Of a DNA stretch of 64,000 nucleotides, positions 48,508-60,682 are shown in pieces. Under the pieces are notes generated by a model that did no database searches, was not told where the DNA came from, and saw only the letters and a program-made list of their open reading frames with translations. Where the stretch lies: the NCBI GenBank assembly GCA_015847255.1, contig JADLZK010010890.1:124001-188000 (forward strand), written 5' to 3'. The position numbers and the translations under genes are program-made. Source of the DNA: Hyparrhenia diplandra (lineage: Eukaryota; Streptophyta; Magnoliopsida; Poales; Poaceae). Numbering within the stretch: the first letter of the stretch is position 1; every line of letters starts with the position of its first letter.

Positions 48508-50951
48508 AGCTCGGCAAGCACCGTCGATGTCTACATCGGAAGGAGGAGGAGCACACAGAGCCGCCGCAAGTGGAGCGGATAGTTCGATGCCTACAAACTT
48601 TGCCCACTAGTCCTCCGTGAGGCGGGGGCCGTTTGCCCAAGAGCTCGCCGGCCGTAGAGGCACGAGCAACTTTGTTATATGACGACGATAGTCTAATTGG
48701 GCCAAGGACGCCATCGAGTGGGTCGGGTGATGTTAGGCAGCACCGCCATGGCCACAACCATGCCATGGAGTACCTCCACACTCCTTGGGCACTCAAATTT
48801 AGCATCGACCATGGCGGCACCACATGCTCGCGAGGGCTCCAACCCCAAGGAAGGGTTGAGGGAAGCGGCTCGCATGAACAATGGAAAGCGTGTTGTGGAC
48901 CCCACCAATGCTAATGTCCGTTGCCGATTTCCTCCCGGCACTAGTGTCGTTGGTCTCGGTGACCACCGGAGCTAGGGCCGGTGGTGGGCGGCTTGTCCTC
49001 TTTCTAGTCATTCGAGTCCATGGCCCCACGGCATGACGTGGTCACCCGCCGCACACAATGAGGCGACGATGGCGTGGGAGCCCGATCCGGCTCATCATGA
49101 CATCCCGACGATAGACTATGACTTTCGCCAAGACCCCTCCGGCCAGCTGCTAAACACCTCGACGGACGAAGGCTTGGGGCGACGAAAGGTCTCGCCAGAC
49201 ACCGGCGAAGCGATCGCGCTTGCGTCTTTGCCCGATGGCCGGTACCTCGACAAATCGAGGCGGTGGAACGGGGAACGACACCGAGCGGCCGGTGGTCATG
49301 TGCAAGGTAGTTGAAGCAAAGACTCGCAAGCTCCGGCGAACGAGGCGGTGGAGTTTGGGCATTGTTGTCCTTGGACCACGCCGCCGACGACGGCTCACAA
49401 CAAGGCGGAATCCGTCGGCATCGACATTGGGTCCCTAATGATTTTTCCAGACATGGCAAGCACCGACGCCGGCACCACGGCCGAGACGCTGGTGCAACAG
49501 GGGCTCTCACTACCGGCTATGGACCAAGGCGGCCCCGCACATGCACTCGCATGGCGCACAACAACGTAGTCCCCCGAACATTAGAAGCATTGGTCTTGCG
49601 TCATCGCCACAATATCCTCTTCAGATGCACCGGGTAGGCTCCCCCCATGGTGGTTGTGCTCCACGGCGCAGTCCCATGGCTAATAGCGTGCCGGTGACAT
49701 CGCTTCCCCATCATGACCACCGGATTAGTCACAGCGGCTTCACTCGAGGGGGCAACTATCGGCGGCGGAGGCAAAGCCCTAAAACTTTTTGCCGGTGGCT
49801 TCGAGGTACGGTCGCGAGAAGAAGTGTGCTCATTGTTGAGCCGCATGCATTGAGGTCTTCCTCCCGGTCTTTGGATCTTGCTCCGCCCATCGACCGATGA
49901 AGGGGAAGAAAGAAGGGGCGTGAGGGGAGAGGGAAGACGGCGGGACCGGCTCAAGCGCACGTGGCTCCCTCCTCCTTGTCTTCATCGATCTTCTGAGACC
50001 TCCTCAATGATGACCGAGCCTCTTCGGCGGCCATCGGCCCAAATTGCCGCGGTCCCCGGTGACAAGGGTGCCTAGGACACGGGGAGCCCTAGCATGAGCT
50101 CCCGCCGGGAGGCGGAGTCTCGGCGTAGCCTATTCGCCGAAGGCGACAGCCGCCGCGGCTGTGGTCCGATGGGGGGCCCACCGGGCGGAGGCGTCGGCTG
50201 CGCATCCTCTCGAGCACTGTCGGACTGCCGAGACGCCGTGGCTCGCCCAGGGGGCACCGGGCGGGTGGTGGAGACATCAAAGGGGGAGCTCCACATCCTC
50301 CATTCGGACTTGAGGTCGGAGGGAGGTGGGGGGGTGAGCTCTTGGTGGCGGGGTGAAGGGGGGGGTGGAGGTAGAGGGAGAGGCTGGGGAGGGGCTGCCG
50401 GCGCCGCCAGGGAGGCCGGCGGCAACGTCGGGGTTTGGGGGCGGCCGCCGGGGAGCGCTCGTCGTGACCCTAACGGTCAAAAAACCCAGAGAAAGGTCAT
50501 GTTGTATAAGTCTTTTAGACACACCCATCTCATTTAATTATCTCTTTGGACTTTCTTGAGCTATTAGACCTTTCAAAAGCCAAAAGTTTCCAAAAACTAA
50601 AAGCCAGAAGCTCACTATAAGCTTTTGGCTTATGGGAGCTGTTTAGCTTTTGAAAAATCTAAAAGCCGGTAGTTTAAACTAGTCAAAAGCTCAAATAAAC
50701 ATGGCATAAAAAGCGCTGCAAAACAAGAATACAATAAAATAAAAATATTATAGACAGTTCAACACCATTGTACAAATGCACAGTATGCACTGATTAATAT
50801 ATTTCATAGGTCTTACCGTCTTAGAGGCTGTATTGTCTTATCACACACTAGCACTGGTATATTCGCATATCCATAAGCATTATTAATTAGTTTATTATTA
50901 CACACCGAGCAATTTTCCTATACATGCATGCGCAAGAGCTGAGCTGGCGGC
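48508..50951. other. GC-rich tract with shadow frames, no convincing gene
   Basis: 48.5-50.5 kb is GC-rich and open in nearly every frame on both strands, with Arg/Pro/Gly/Ala/Ser-rich translations. No frame stands out by motif, start context or splice continuity. It could be captured exons or a decayed element. From 50,560 to 50,700 there are repeated AAAAGC/GCTTTT words that can fold on themselves (AAAAGCCA, AGCTTTTGGCTT), probably a small decayed MITE. Confidence 0.4.
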
Positions 50952-51380
50952 CTAACACACGATAGGCTTGTTGGGATGCATGCTGAAGATCCCTCCCTTG
51001 TACACGCCGCGGTACGTCACCACCGGTCCGTCGCCGCCACCGAGGCCGCCGTCGACTTCCTCCCCTTCCGGTCCTCTGCGCCGTCGTCGCTGCGCTGCCG
51101 CCACGCAGCAGCCGCACACGACCAGGAACACCGCCATTGCCGCCACGGCAGGGAGTAGGACCCGCGCCAGCGAGCCCAGCGCGGCCAAGAACGAAGCCGC
51201 GTGCTCCTGGATCGCCGCCACAACCGCCTGGACCGTGGACGTCATGAAGCGGAGGAGCTCGGCGAGCTTCTGCTCGACGACGTCCCACGGGACCACGTCG
51301 TCGCCAGCTGCTGACCCAGGGCCGAAACCGAGGCCAGGCGCCTTGATGAGCTTTCGTGATGCCGCCGCCGCTGCCGCCAT
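50952..51380 (-). CDS. Small single-pass membrane protein, unknown function
   Basis: Intact 142-codon single-exon gene, ATG at 51,380. The N-terminus is Ala-rich (MAAAAAASRKLIKAPG). Residues about 33-70 are a helix-prone stretch (VEQKLAELLRFMTSTVQAVV). A hydrophobic segment follows at about 74-96 (VLLPAVAAMAVFLVVCGCCV), directly followed by RRRRR, which predicts a cytosolic C-terminus. The tail is conserved-looking: VVTYRGVYKGGIFSMHP ending NKPIVC. A TATA-like TATATAATA lies about 185 bases upstream on the minus strand (51,562-51,570). The family looks like small plant membrane proteins of unknown function; I cannot name it. Confidence 0.72.
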   Translation of the reverse strand: MAAAAAASRKLIKAPGLGFGPGSAAGDDVVPWDVVEQKLAELLRFMTSTVQAVVAAIQEHAASFLAALGSLARVLLPAVAAMAVFLVVCGCCVAAAQRRRRRGPEGEEVDGGLGGGDGPVVTYRGVYKGGIFSMHPNKPIVC

Positions 51381-51561
51381 GGCTGGCCTGGCGTGCTGTG
51401 CTTGCTCGACGCGGTGTTGATGGTCGCCAATCGAAACGTGTAAGAGAAAGGAATCGATCTCTCCGCGTGCGGCTGCAATCGAGGACGTTTAATTTGTTTG
51501 CATGATGATGAGGAATGATTGATTGTTTTAAAGGACCAAGCAGGAGACGACTTTGGCGCCG

Positions 51562-51570
51562 TATTATATA
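51562..51570 (-). promoter_or_regulatory. TATA-like box of the 50,952-51,380 gene
   Basis: TATATAATA on the minus strand, about 185 bases before the ATG at 51,380, allowing a 5' leader of about 150 bases. It is the best TATA match in the upstream region. Confidence 0.45.
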
Positions 51571-51765
51571 TTAACGGATTAAATGAAATCATCGTGCGCC
51601 GTTGGATCGATGCTGAAGTCAGCAGTCGCAAACCATTAGCGACCGAGGTATAGAAATACAGACAGGTTGCGCTCCTAATTGCACGAGTGATGAACCAAGT
51701 AATTTAGATTTTTTGAAATAATAAAAAGAGACAAAAATTAGTGATGTGTGAGCGTCACTTTATTA

Positions 51766-52495
51766 TATCACTAGCAAAAATGCTGGTGGGTTACCACGGG
51801 AGATGAAAACTACTAAAAGTTTACTAGTATAATGTCCGTGCTAACGCTCGGTTTTGTCTTAGGGATGGTCATGAAAACAACCTTTTTTTTTGCATACTTT
51901 AACTTTTACACAATTGTATTTAAGCATGTATACAATTCAAGAATATATAATATTTTCATATACACATGCTCATAAAAAAAAATATTATCAAGGTGCTCAT
52001 ATGAAAAAGGGCAGCAAAAAAGGGTTAAAAAACCGCCATTCTCTTGTCTCTATGCAGTTCACACATAACAATTCACCAGTTAAGCTTCAGTTCATCAAGC
52101 TACTGATTAGTAGCGCCATCCTATTCAATAGTTAAGTTTCAGTTCTCACAGGCGAAGCTATTGATCTGTTGCGGCTACTTCTTGTCCTTACAAAAAATTT
52201 GTCAACTTTCTGCATATAAAAATTCCGAAAGTTACTAAACTTCACTCTGTATATGATCAGTAGGGTTAAAGCAATAAATAAGTTATTATTTTTCTTTGTA
52301 GTTTTCTAAACATAGTTAGACTCAAGATGTAGGATTACAAGAAAGGCCCTGTGTTCAGATCATGAAGGTATTCATTTACAAGGAAACATGGCCCTTTTGG
52401 TAGATATTCATTTACCAAAGAAGGCCCTCTCTTAGGTAGAGATATTCATGAACGGAAAATTTTTTCTCTTTATTAGTAGGTATAGATATATACAT
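51766..52495. repeat. Dispersed repeat family member (same as 19.2 kb)
   Basis: Starts CACTAGCAAAAATGCTGGTG and GGTTACCACGGGAG, and ends TTTATTAGTAGGTATAGATA. A nested second head (CTAGTATAATGTCCGTGCTA) occurs at about 51,822. Start and end words are shared with 19,229-19,520. No coding capacity. The LINE at 52.5 kb begins right after its end. Confidence 0.5.
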
Positions 52496-52499
52496 ATAT

Positions 52500-55400
52500 A
52501 AATTCTAGAGATGATGCTTCTTTATTTAATTTCTGCAAAGGTTTTAGGTGTTGCCTTAGGAGATGATAGTGATGCTATTCATATTTCTTTAGAATTTTTA
52601 AGAAAAGATTGAATTTAATCGGTTAGATGAAAGTCTTGCTTTCAGCCTCTTCAAAAAATTTAGACAATGATGATGTTGATACAACTTATTCAGGGGAGGA
52701 TGTTTTGGATTTAGAGGCTTTAAATTTAATTTGTTCAGAGCTTACTGAGGGTCTAGGTGATGGGGGTTGCGATCCTAAGTGTCTACAAACTCCTGTATCA
52801 TCTTTTTTCTGGTTTAGGTAGAGGGAAAAAAAAAAAAGAAAATAAATAAAAAAACAATTTGAAGAAATGAAAGGAATTTTTTCGGAATTGTAATGGTTTC
52901 ACGGATGTTAAAAAGTATAGATTTTTATCGGATTTAACAAAAGAAAAAACCTAGATTTCATTGCCTTGTCGGAAACTGGTAGAGCTGATTTTCCACAATC
53001 CACTTTGAATAATATCTCGTGGCCTGGTAGAGATTTTCTGTGGCATTGTAAGGCTCCATGGGGTAGATCTGGTGGTATGATTCTAGGGGTTCATTTGTTG
53101 TTCTTTGACATTGGTGAGATTGAGGATGGAGACTTTTTTGTTCGTTTCAAGTTAAGACATAAAGAAAATGACTTTAAATTTAATTTAATTTCTGTTTATG
53201 GTCCCGCCCAAGTCGAACACAAAGCACATTTTTTTATCCGAGCTTGTTCGAGTTTGTTCCAAAGAAGCCGTACCTATGATTATAGGTGGTGACTTTAATA
53301 TAATTCGTGAGACCGGATGAAAAAATAATGATAATTATAGTGACAAATGGCCGTTTATGTTTAATCTTTGTGATTGATACGCTTAATTTGAGAGAGATAG
53401 AAATGTCGGGTAGAAATTTCACTTGGGCTAATAATCTTTCTAATCAAACTTTTGAAAAGTTAGACGAGTCCTCGCTTGTACTGACTTTGAAAACAATTTC
53501 CCTCACGTTCTTGTACATCCATTAAATAGAGAAATTTCGACCACACACCTTTACTATTTTCTACAAATAATTCATCTCCAAATAATCAATATCGGTTCAA
53601 ATTTGAACTTGGTTGGCTACTTCGAGATGGATTTTGTGAGATGGTGAGTCAAGTATGGCAAAATACCATTGTGGCGGCACTCCTATCGATCGGCGGGAGC
53701 TAAGATTAGAAGGCTTCGCCAAAGCATCTCCGTGGTTGGGCAAAAAAGAATGTCGGTGGCGTGTACAAAAAAGAGAAAACAAAATTGTTGAACAAACTAG
53801 ATGAACTAGATAAAAAAGCTAAAGCAATTTCACTAAACCAGCCGGAACTAGATCTAAAACATGTGTTAAGTGAAAGGTTAGCCGAGCTATTAAGGGAGGA
53901 AGAAATTAAGTGGTGCCAAAGATCAAAAGCAAAACATTTATTAGAAGGGGATGCAAATACGAAGTATTATCACTTGCTTGCTAACGGTAGACATCGCAAA
54001 ACTCGTATTTTCCAGCTTGAGGACGGGAATAATATAATAAATGGTGATGCTCAATTAAAAGAGCATATTACCAAGTATTATAAGGACCTCTTTGGTCCCC
54101 CGGAAGCCTCGCATTTTATGTTGGAGGAGGCAAATGTTGCCGATATTCCACAGTCTCTCGGTGGAGAATGACCTCCTAACAGAACCCTTCTCTGTTGATG
54201 AGGTTAGAGCTGCACTCTTTCAGATGGAACATAATAAGGCACCAGGCCCAGATGGGTTTCCGGCAGAATTTTATCAGGTCTTTTGGAATGTTATAAAGAA
54301 TGATCTGATGGCTCTGTTTACGGACTTCCATCAAGGAGATCTGCATTTAAATCGCCTTAATTTTGGAACCATTATACTTTTACCTAAGAAGAACGATGCG
54401 AAAGTAATTCAGCAATACAGACCCATCTGTTTCTTGAATGTGTCTTTTAAATTATTCACTAAGGTGGCAACAAATAGATTAACTACCGTAGCCTACGAGA
54501 GGATAATTAAGCCCCACAAAACGGCTTTTTTTGCCGGTAGGAATATTATGGAAGGAGCAAAGTGATACTTCATGAGACAATACATGAACTTCATACCAAA
54601 AAAGAAAGATAGGGTAATTTTAAGATAGACTTTGAAAAAGCCTAGGATAAGGTGAAATGGAACTTTTACAACAAACTTTAAGGATGAAAGGGTTCTCACA
54701 AAAATGGTGTAAATGGATACAAAGTTTCACGAAGGAGGAAACGTTAATATTAAAGTAAATGACTCACTAGGTAATTATTTCCAAACCAAAAAGGCTTGAG
54801 GCAAGGAGATCCCATGTCGCCCATACTATTTAATATAGTGGTCGATATGTTGGCTCTACTGATAGCAAGAGCAAAGGATGCAGGGCAGGTTGAGGGAATT
54901 ATCCCAAACTTAATTCAGGATGGCTTGTCCATATTACAATATGCGGATGATACAGTTATCTTTATGAGCCATGATGTTCAAAAGGCTGTAAATATGAAAC
55001 TTTTACTAAGCACTTTCGAACAATTATCAGGCTTAAAGATAAACTTTCATAAAAGTGAGATATTTTGCTTTGGTAAAGCAAAAGAACAGGAAGAGTTTTA
55101 TTCGCAGTTGTTTGGTTGTGTTGTTGGGAAATTTCCTTTTCGTTACCTAGGCATACCTATGCACTTCAGGAAGCTAAATAATAAAGACTGGAAAATTATT
55201 GAAGACAGGATTGAAAAGAAACTAAGTGGATGGAAAGGAAAATTGTTGTCGGTGGGAGGGGCGGTCGGTGCTTATAAATTCGGTATTGTCCAGCTTACCG
55301 ATGTTTATAATGTCTTTTTTGAACTACCGAAAGGTGTTCTTGAAAAAATTGATTGCTTTAGATCGCGCTTTTCTTGGCAAAATGATGAGCATAAAAAGAA

Positions 55401-56690
55401 ATATAGACTAACAAAATAGGAAATTTTATGTCAACCCAAAGATCAAGGAGGTTTAGGCATTCAAAATCTCTCGTATACAAAATAAATGCTTATTAAGTAA
55501 GTGGCTTTACAAATTACTAAATGAGGATGTTACGTGGCAAGAATTAATCGAGAAATAAGTATATAAAAAGACAAGGCTTTGGGGAGTTGTTACAAAAAGC
55601 CAACAAATTCGCATTTTTGGAAAAGCTTGATGAACATCAAGGATTGTTTTTTAGATCTTGACTCTTTTAAGGTAAAAGATGGGACTCAAACCAGGTTTTG
55701 GTATGATACTTGGTTGGGTAATAAGCCTTTAAAAGATAAATTCCTTCGCTTTTTTAACATTGTTAGGAGGAAAAATGATTACTGTTGCACAAGTACTTAG
55801 TTCAAGTCCGCTAAATATTTCTTTTAGACGGAATTTAGTGGGAGCAAACCTTAATGCTTGGTATAGAATTGTTGCATCCTTGCAAGATTTAAATTTAAGT
55901 GAACAGAGGGATATTTTTTCTTGGGGTCTAAATGCATCTGGAATCTTTACAGTCAAGTCTATGTATGCTGCGTTAATTAACAATGGTGTCAGAGTGTCAA
56001 AAGATATTTGGCAAATTAAGGTTCCTATGAAAATTAAAATTTTCCTATGGTACCTAAAAAAAAGGTGTGATTCTAACTAAAGATAATTTAGGGAGACGTA
56101 AATGGAATGGTGACAAAAATTGTTCGGTTTGCCACTTTAGGAAACAATTCAACATCTTTTTTGAGTGTTATTATGTCAAATTCTTATGGCGCGCTATACA
56201 TATACTTTTGGTTTAGCTCCTCCCACTAGTATGCATGATTTATTCATAAGGTGGTCAAAAATTACAAATAAAAAGTATAATTCATTGTTATTAACTGCAA
56301 CTGCCGCACTTTTGTTTGGCAATTTGGTTGACAAGGAATGAAGTGGTTTTTGATAAATGCAGACCGAAATCTTTCTTGCGTGTCTTGTTCGGGGGAACGC
56401 ATTGGTTACGCCCGGTGGAAGTAAGTCTACAGCGGCATGACGATCGGCGGGGAAAAGCGATACATGCGGCACGACATCTTGAGACATCGGCGTTACAATT
56501 TTTCTGTTCTAGTGGTTGGTCATCCGCAAGACATATCGGTCATGTTTAGGTTAATCGTTATTTCATTCTTGTGCGCAAAATTGTTGCAGCCGATAATTTT
56601 TTTGTTTTTAAGAAAGTATGTAATAATTGGCCTGATTCTATCTTTTGATAGATGAAGCCGGATTTTTAAATCCATTATCTAAAAAATAAA
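52500..56690 (+). mobile_element. Nearly full-length LINE (L1-type), inactive
   Basis: Plus-strand order: a short ORF1 tail-like segment (52,530-52,820), endonuclease (LSETGRADF at 52,969; IGGDFNIIR at 53,282-53,308), reverse transcriptase (NKAPGPDGFPAEFYQVFW, QQYRPICFLNVSFKLFTKV, FKIDFEKAYDKV split by frameshifts, GLRQGDPMSPILFNIVVDML, and an intact LQYADDTVIF near 54,936), FPFRYLGIPMHFRKL, then a zf-RVT region (SGIFTVKSMYAALINNGV; CSVCHFRKQFNIFFE). The 3' tail is AAAAAATAAATAAATAAAT at 56,681-56,699. The catalytic YADD is preserved but at least six frameshifts or stops break the frame. The 5' border is approximate and no clear target duplication was found. Confidence 0.92.
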
Positions 56691-56845
56691 TAAATAAATT
56701 TGTAGGAAGAACGGGTATATGCTATAGTGTATTGGTGTACAAATTTGATCTTCCCTCTCAACAAATGTGATATACAGTACTCCGTACGAAAGAGAGTGGG
56801 TAATTATATTTTATAATGTTATATCAATGGTGCTTAATTTAACTA

Positions 56846-56996
56846 CTCCCTCCATCCCAAATTATAAGTCACTTTGACTTTTTCTAGGTTCATCCATTTA
56901 GTTATGTATCTAGATACAATAATATGTCTAGATACATAACTAAATGAATGAACCTAAAAAAAAGTTAAAGTGACTTATAATTTGGAATGGAGGGAG
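56846..56996. mobile_element. Stowaway MITE, near-perfect hairpin
   Basis: CTCCCTCCATCCCAAATTAT at the left is mirrored at the right (inverted CTCCCTCCATTCCAAATTAT); TA flanks both ends. The two arms (about 70 bases each) are almost perfectly complementary, meeting at AATAATATG, so the RNA would form a long hairpin. Confidence 0.92.
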
Positions 56997-57169
56997 TAAG
57001 GTTTAAGGCCTGTTTGGGTGACGTAGTTTTTGGAAGCTATGATATCATAAAAGTGAAGTTTTTAAAACTCCAAAAAGACTAAACCATGGTTTTAGAAACT
57101 ACAAAGTTTATTGTATTCCTGCCTAGTACACTGCAAGGGCGAGTGCAGGGGCGAGTTGCGTTCTTGCCA

Positions 57170-57770
57170 TGTTCTAGGCCGGTACCATCTTGGGCCTGGG
57201 GAACGGGGAGTCCACGTTTTTCTGGACTGACTGGTGGATGACCTTGGCCCAGACGGTCTATGCGGCGGTCAGGCCGAGGAAGAGGATGGCTGGCACTCGT
57301 CACATAACATTCAGGGACCGATCACAATGCAGCTGGTAGTCGAAGTTGCTAGGTTGTACGACTTGTTGGAGCACATCCAATTGTCGCAGCAGCCGGACAC
57401 CTTCAAATGGCGCTTCACTGTGGATCAAAACTACTTCGCGGCTTGGGCCTATGGCGCCATATTTCTTAGCTCATCCACGCGCGTTGGTGCGAAGCAGATC
57501 TGGAAGACTGCAGCGCCGCCTCACGTCCGTTTCGTCTTTTGTCCGACCATGCATGGACGTTGTTGGACGTTGACACCAGACCAGGAAGATGAAACCAAAA
57601 TCATGGATCACATTAATTATCTTGGGCTGTTCATTCAGCAAGGAGGTCTGGCACACCTGGTTGAACAAGCTGCAGCTCCAGCACGTCACCGCTCTCGACA
57701 ACCGCTTCAGGTCCGCAAGCAGGTCCCATAACCAGTTCACTGGGGATTTGACTCCCTCACCCTCTTGGTT
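57170..57770 (+). mobile_element. LINE zf-RVT region fragment
   Basis: The plus strand reads LGNGESTFFWTDWWMTLAQT, then RWRFTVDQNYFAAWAYGAIF, KQIWKTAAPPHVRFVF, HGRCWTL and a shifted ILGCSFSKEVWHTWLNKL. This is the C-terminal segment (zf-RVT) of a plant LINE polymerase, distinct from the copy just upstream. The RT domain itself is missing. Confidence 0.72.
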
Positions 57771-58109
57771 GGCTAGTGACTTTCAATGCCCACGCAACAC
57801 CAGTGGTATGCAACACCAGTGGCGCAGCTGGTCGTCGTCATCCAGGAAGAGGCGGAGGCCTGGTGCTGATCAAGAACCTGTCGCTGCTTTGACCAGGCTG
57901 GGTTCGGTGGTCTCAATTTAATTAGCCATGTAATTGGTCTTGACATTGGCGGAGCCAGGAATCTGTGGTTGAGTATACCAACTACCAAAACAGTTGAAGC
58001 AAAATGTATATAATATAGTGGATCAAAAGTTATAGCGGCCATAACGTTCATCGAAACCATAATAATAACCAAAGTACAAGTTTGAAACATAAATATTACA
58101 AAAACAATA

Positions 58110-58345
58110 ACTATTAGTACAATTTAACTCTACGAGATCCCCTTGTTGGAAGCGATTGATGATATCCTCATCTTTCACTTTGCCTGAAAAAATCCCTCTC
58201 ATTAAATGTAACCAAGCAATTGTTCAAATATTCATCACCCGTTTGCTCCTTTGCTTGTTCTTCACATAATTTATTGTGGAGAACACTCTTTCAATACTAG
58301 CAGTGGCTACGGGAAAAATTAGCACCAACTTAAGAAGCTTATAAA
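58110..58345 (-). mobile_element. hAT transposase C-terminal fragment
   Basis: The minus strand reads LVLIFPVATASIERVFSTIN, then YVKNKQRSK, with a frame change to EYLNNCLVTFNERDFFRQ and VKDEDIINRFQQ. This is the hAT dimerisation domain at a transposase C-terminus. It is degraded and differs in sequence from the next hAT remnant upstream on the same strand. Confidence 0.72.
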
Positions 58346-58599
58346 CAACATAATATTGTTTTAATACTTTTGTGTGTTCACAAGCTTAACTGAAAACTCA
58401 CAAAGGTTCTTCAAAATTTTGAACCTTTCATCTGTACGAACACATGAGAAATGTACATATTAGCGCCAGCCCTATGCGAACTCATCGTGATGCCCTCTAG
58501 ACTATAATTTTTTATTGACAAACAAAAACAATACATTGATATGTTTAATTTAACATGTCTGATAAGTGATATATTTGTACCTGGACTCCATCATGCTCC

Positions 58600-59740
58600 A
58601 TTGTTTCTCATGAAAAGCTATTTCTTCGGCCATTTCTTGATGCAAAATCATTAAGGACTGTATTGAGATCAATAGTGTCCAAGATATCCTTCTCAATAGA
58701 GCATATAGCAAAGCCATTTAATCTTTCTTGCGACATAGTTGATCTCAAATAGTTCTTCAACAACTTTAATTTTGAGAAACTTCTTTCAGCCGAAGCTACT
58801 GATCCACAGGTATAATTAGAAGAATTCGATAGGCAATAGAAACATTTGAGTAGCAATGCATCCATAATGAGACTTCAGAATCTCATGTGCTGACATCTAA
58901 GAATTTGGCAAACTCACTTGCAACACCTTCAATTCTGAATAAAAATCATTGATCTCTACATCTGATAAACATTTGATGTATCCGCAAAAATCTTGCAAAG
59001 TGCGACCGAAGATGTACTTCATCCAAGGAATTTAAATTTTCAGAGTTGAAGAAGAACCCAAAAACATTATCAAAATCAAATGCTTTCACCTGCTCAAATA
59101 TACTAGTCAATGAAGCAATTGTGGCATCAATCATAACTAGGAAGTACTCTCTTCTAAACAAGTCTATGGCAGATTGATGCAATTACTCATCTTCATCATC
59201 TTGTTCAAAATGTTTCTTTCTCTTTCCTTTTTAGATCACGTAGGAAATATTGGCTCGACATCCAGTTTAGATGAAATGATTTTTGTTGTATCCATACTAG
59301 AAGTGAAACCTTCATCTCTATATTTCTTAAAATATGATATGACATCTTCAATGTGTTTGAGAGTAGCTTCTATACTCACAATTTTAGATTGCAAATTATT
59401 GCTCACCTTATTTATAGAGAACAAAATATCGTGCCAAATAACCAATCCAACTAAAAATTCAAAATTCTCAAGTGCACTCACTTGAAGATTGACAGTTGTT
59501 AACTTTCGATGGGTCATTGTCCAGTGCACTAGCCTCCTCTAATGCTTTTTGAGCTGATCTTATTTGAGGAGTTTGATATCCGATAGCCTGAACACTTTTT
59601 ATTCGGCTTTCCCGGTGTGTATTAGACCATGACTTAATTGTTAATCCTAGGATATTGTCAACAAAAATCTTCCCTTTTGATTGATTTTGCAAATAGTGTG
59701 TATATACGTTGGATAATACCAAAAAAGTAATAGCTTGCCT
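58600..59740 (-). mobile_element. hAT/ZMYM-type transposase remnant
   Basis: Blocks on the minus strand in order: VSALENFEFLVGLVIWHDIL (about 59,470), IVSIEATLKHIEDVISYFKK, then IASLTSIFEQVKAFDFDNVF (about 59,110), and a C-terminal VASAERSFSKLKLLKNYLRS followed by TMSQERLNGFAICSIEKDIL (58,790-58,670). This is the pattern of TTF-type zinc-finger proteins with a C-terminal hAT dimerisation domain. Stops separate the blocks, so it is a pseudogene; terminal repeats were not found. Confidence 0.8.
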
Positions 59741-60269
59741 ATTGCCTATACAAAAATTTTGTAGTCAAACCCCAACTTGATGGTCACTTTGACTCCAAAT
59801 CTTACCAGATCCTTCTCAACTGTATGATTCTTCTTCATAGATGCTTGTAAGCATTGTACGTGGCAACAACTTGTGGGAAACCTTCTCAATGTTTTACCAT
59901 AGCCTCCTCATATGATATATATCATGATATTTTAACAAATTTCATGATTTTCATACTTCATTTGCTTTTCATAGAATTTAAAAACCATTTGGCCTCGTGT
60001 TTCTGAATAAGATACTTGAAATTTCTTTTAATTTCACGGGTAAGGCTTCAAACTAGCCTAAATAATATGAATATCATTTTTCTACTCATTTTTTCATTTA
60101 TTTGAATCACTTGCAGAGTTGTAGTTCAAATTTGACTTGATTCAAAAAAAAATTGCTTGAAATGCAGTTAATTAATTAATTATAGCAAAAAATACAAAAA
60201 TATATCAAATTTTAACATGGAGTACTACATGTTGTATGCGGAGAGTAGAAAATATTTGAACGGTAAGAA
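59741..60269. other. AT-rich spacer
   Basis: Possible 5' remainder of the hAT remnant; no coding or repeat signature recognised. Confidence 0.3.
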
Positions 60270-60614
60270 AGGAAATAGTTTTATTGGTTTGCCGAGTGCT
60301 GGAAAACAGACCCTTGTCTAGTGTCAGCGGTAGGCACTTGACAAACTTCTAACGACAACGGCCTATGCTAATAACAGTGCATGTTTGGCGAGTGTTACTT
60401 ATTTGGGGAGTCCTTTCTTACAGGCACTTGGCAAAGATAAAATTTTCAGTATTTTTTGAATGGCACTTGACTTAAACCTACGATGTGCCGAGTGTTTTTT
60501 TTTCCCTTTATCGAAGTGTTCTTACGGCGACACTTTCGGCAAAAACTGTTTTGCCGAGTGCCCGATAGATCACAAAGCTCCGGACACTTGGCAAATAATG
60601 GGTTTCAAGTAGTG
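60270..60614 (-). mobile_element. CACTA terminal region with GCCGAGTG/CACTTGGCAAA repeats
   Basis: Ends TTTCAAGTAGTG at 60,603-60,614, so the minus strand begins CACTACTTGAAACCC. Inward are repeated TTTGCCGAGTG and CACTTGGCAAA words in both orientations, the classic subterminal repeats of grass En/Spm elements. The opposite terminus was not located. Confidence 0.8.
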
Positions 60615-60682
60615 ACACGTGTATGCTCTACGTGAACCCCGGATCGTAGCATCATATTTAAATGATCGATCATATCACATTA

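Noticed and set aside
48482..50537. Many frames of 60-170 codons on both strands
   Set aside because: High GC makes all frames open; none has a motif, convincing start or splice partner.
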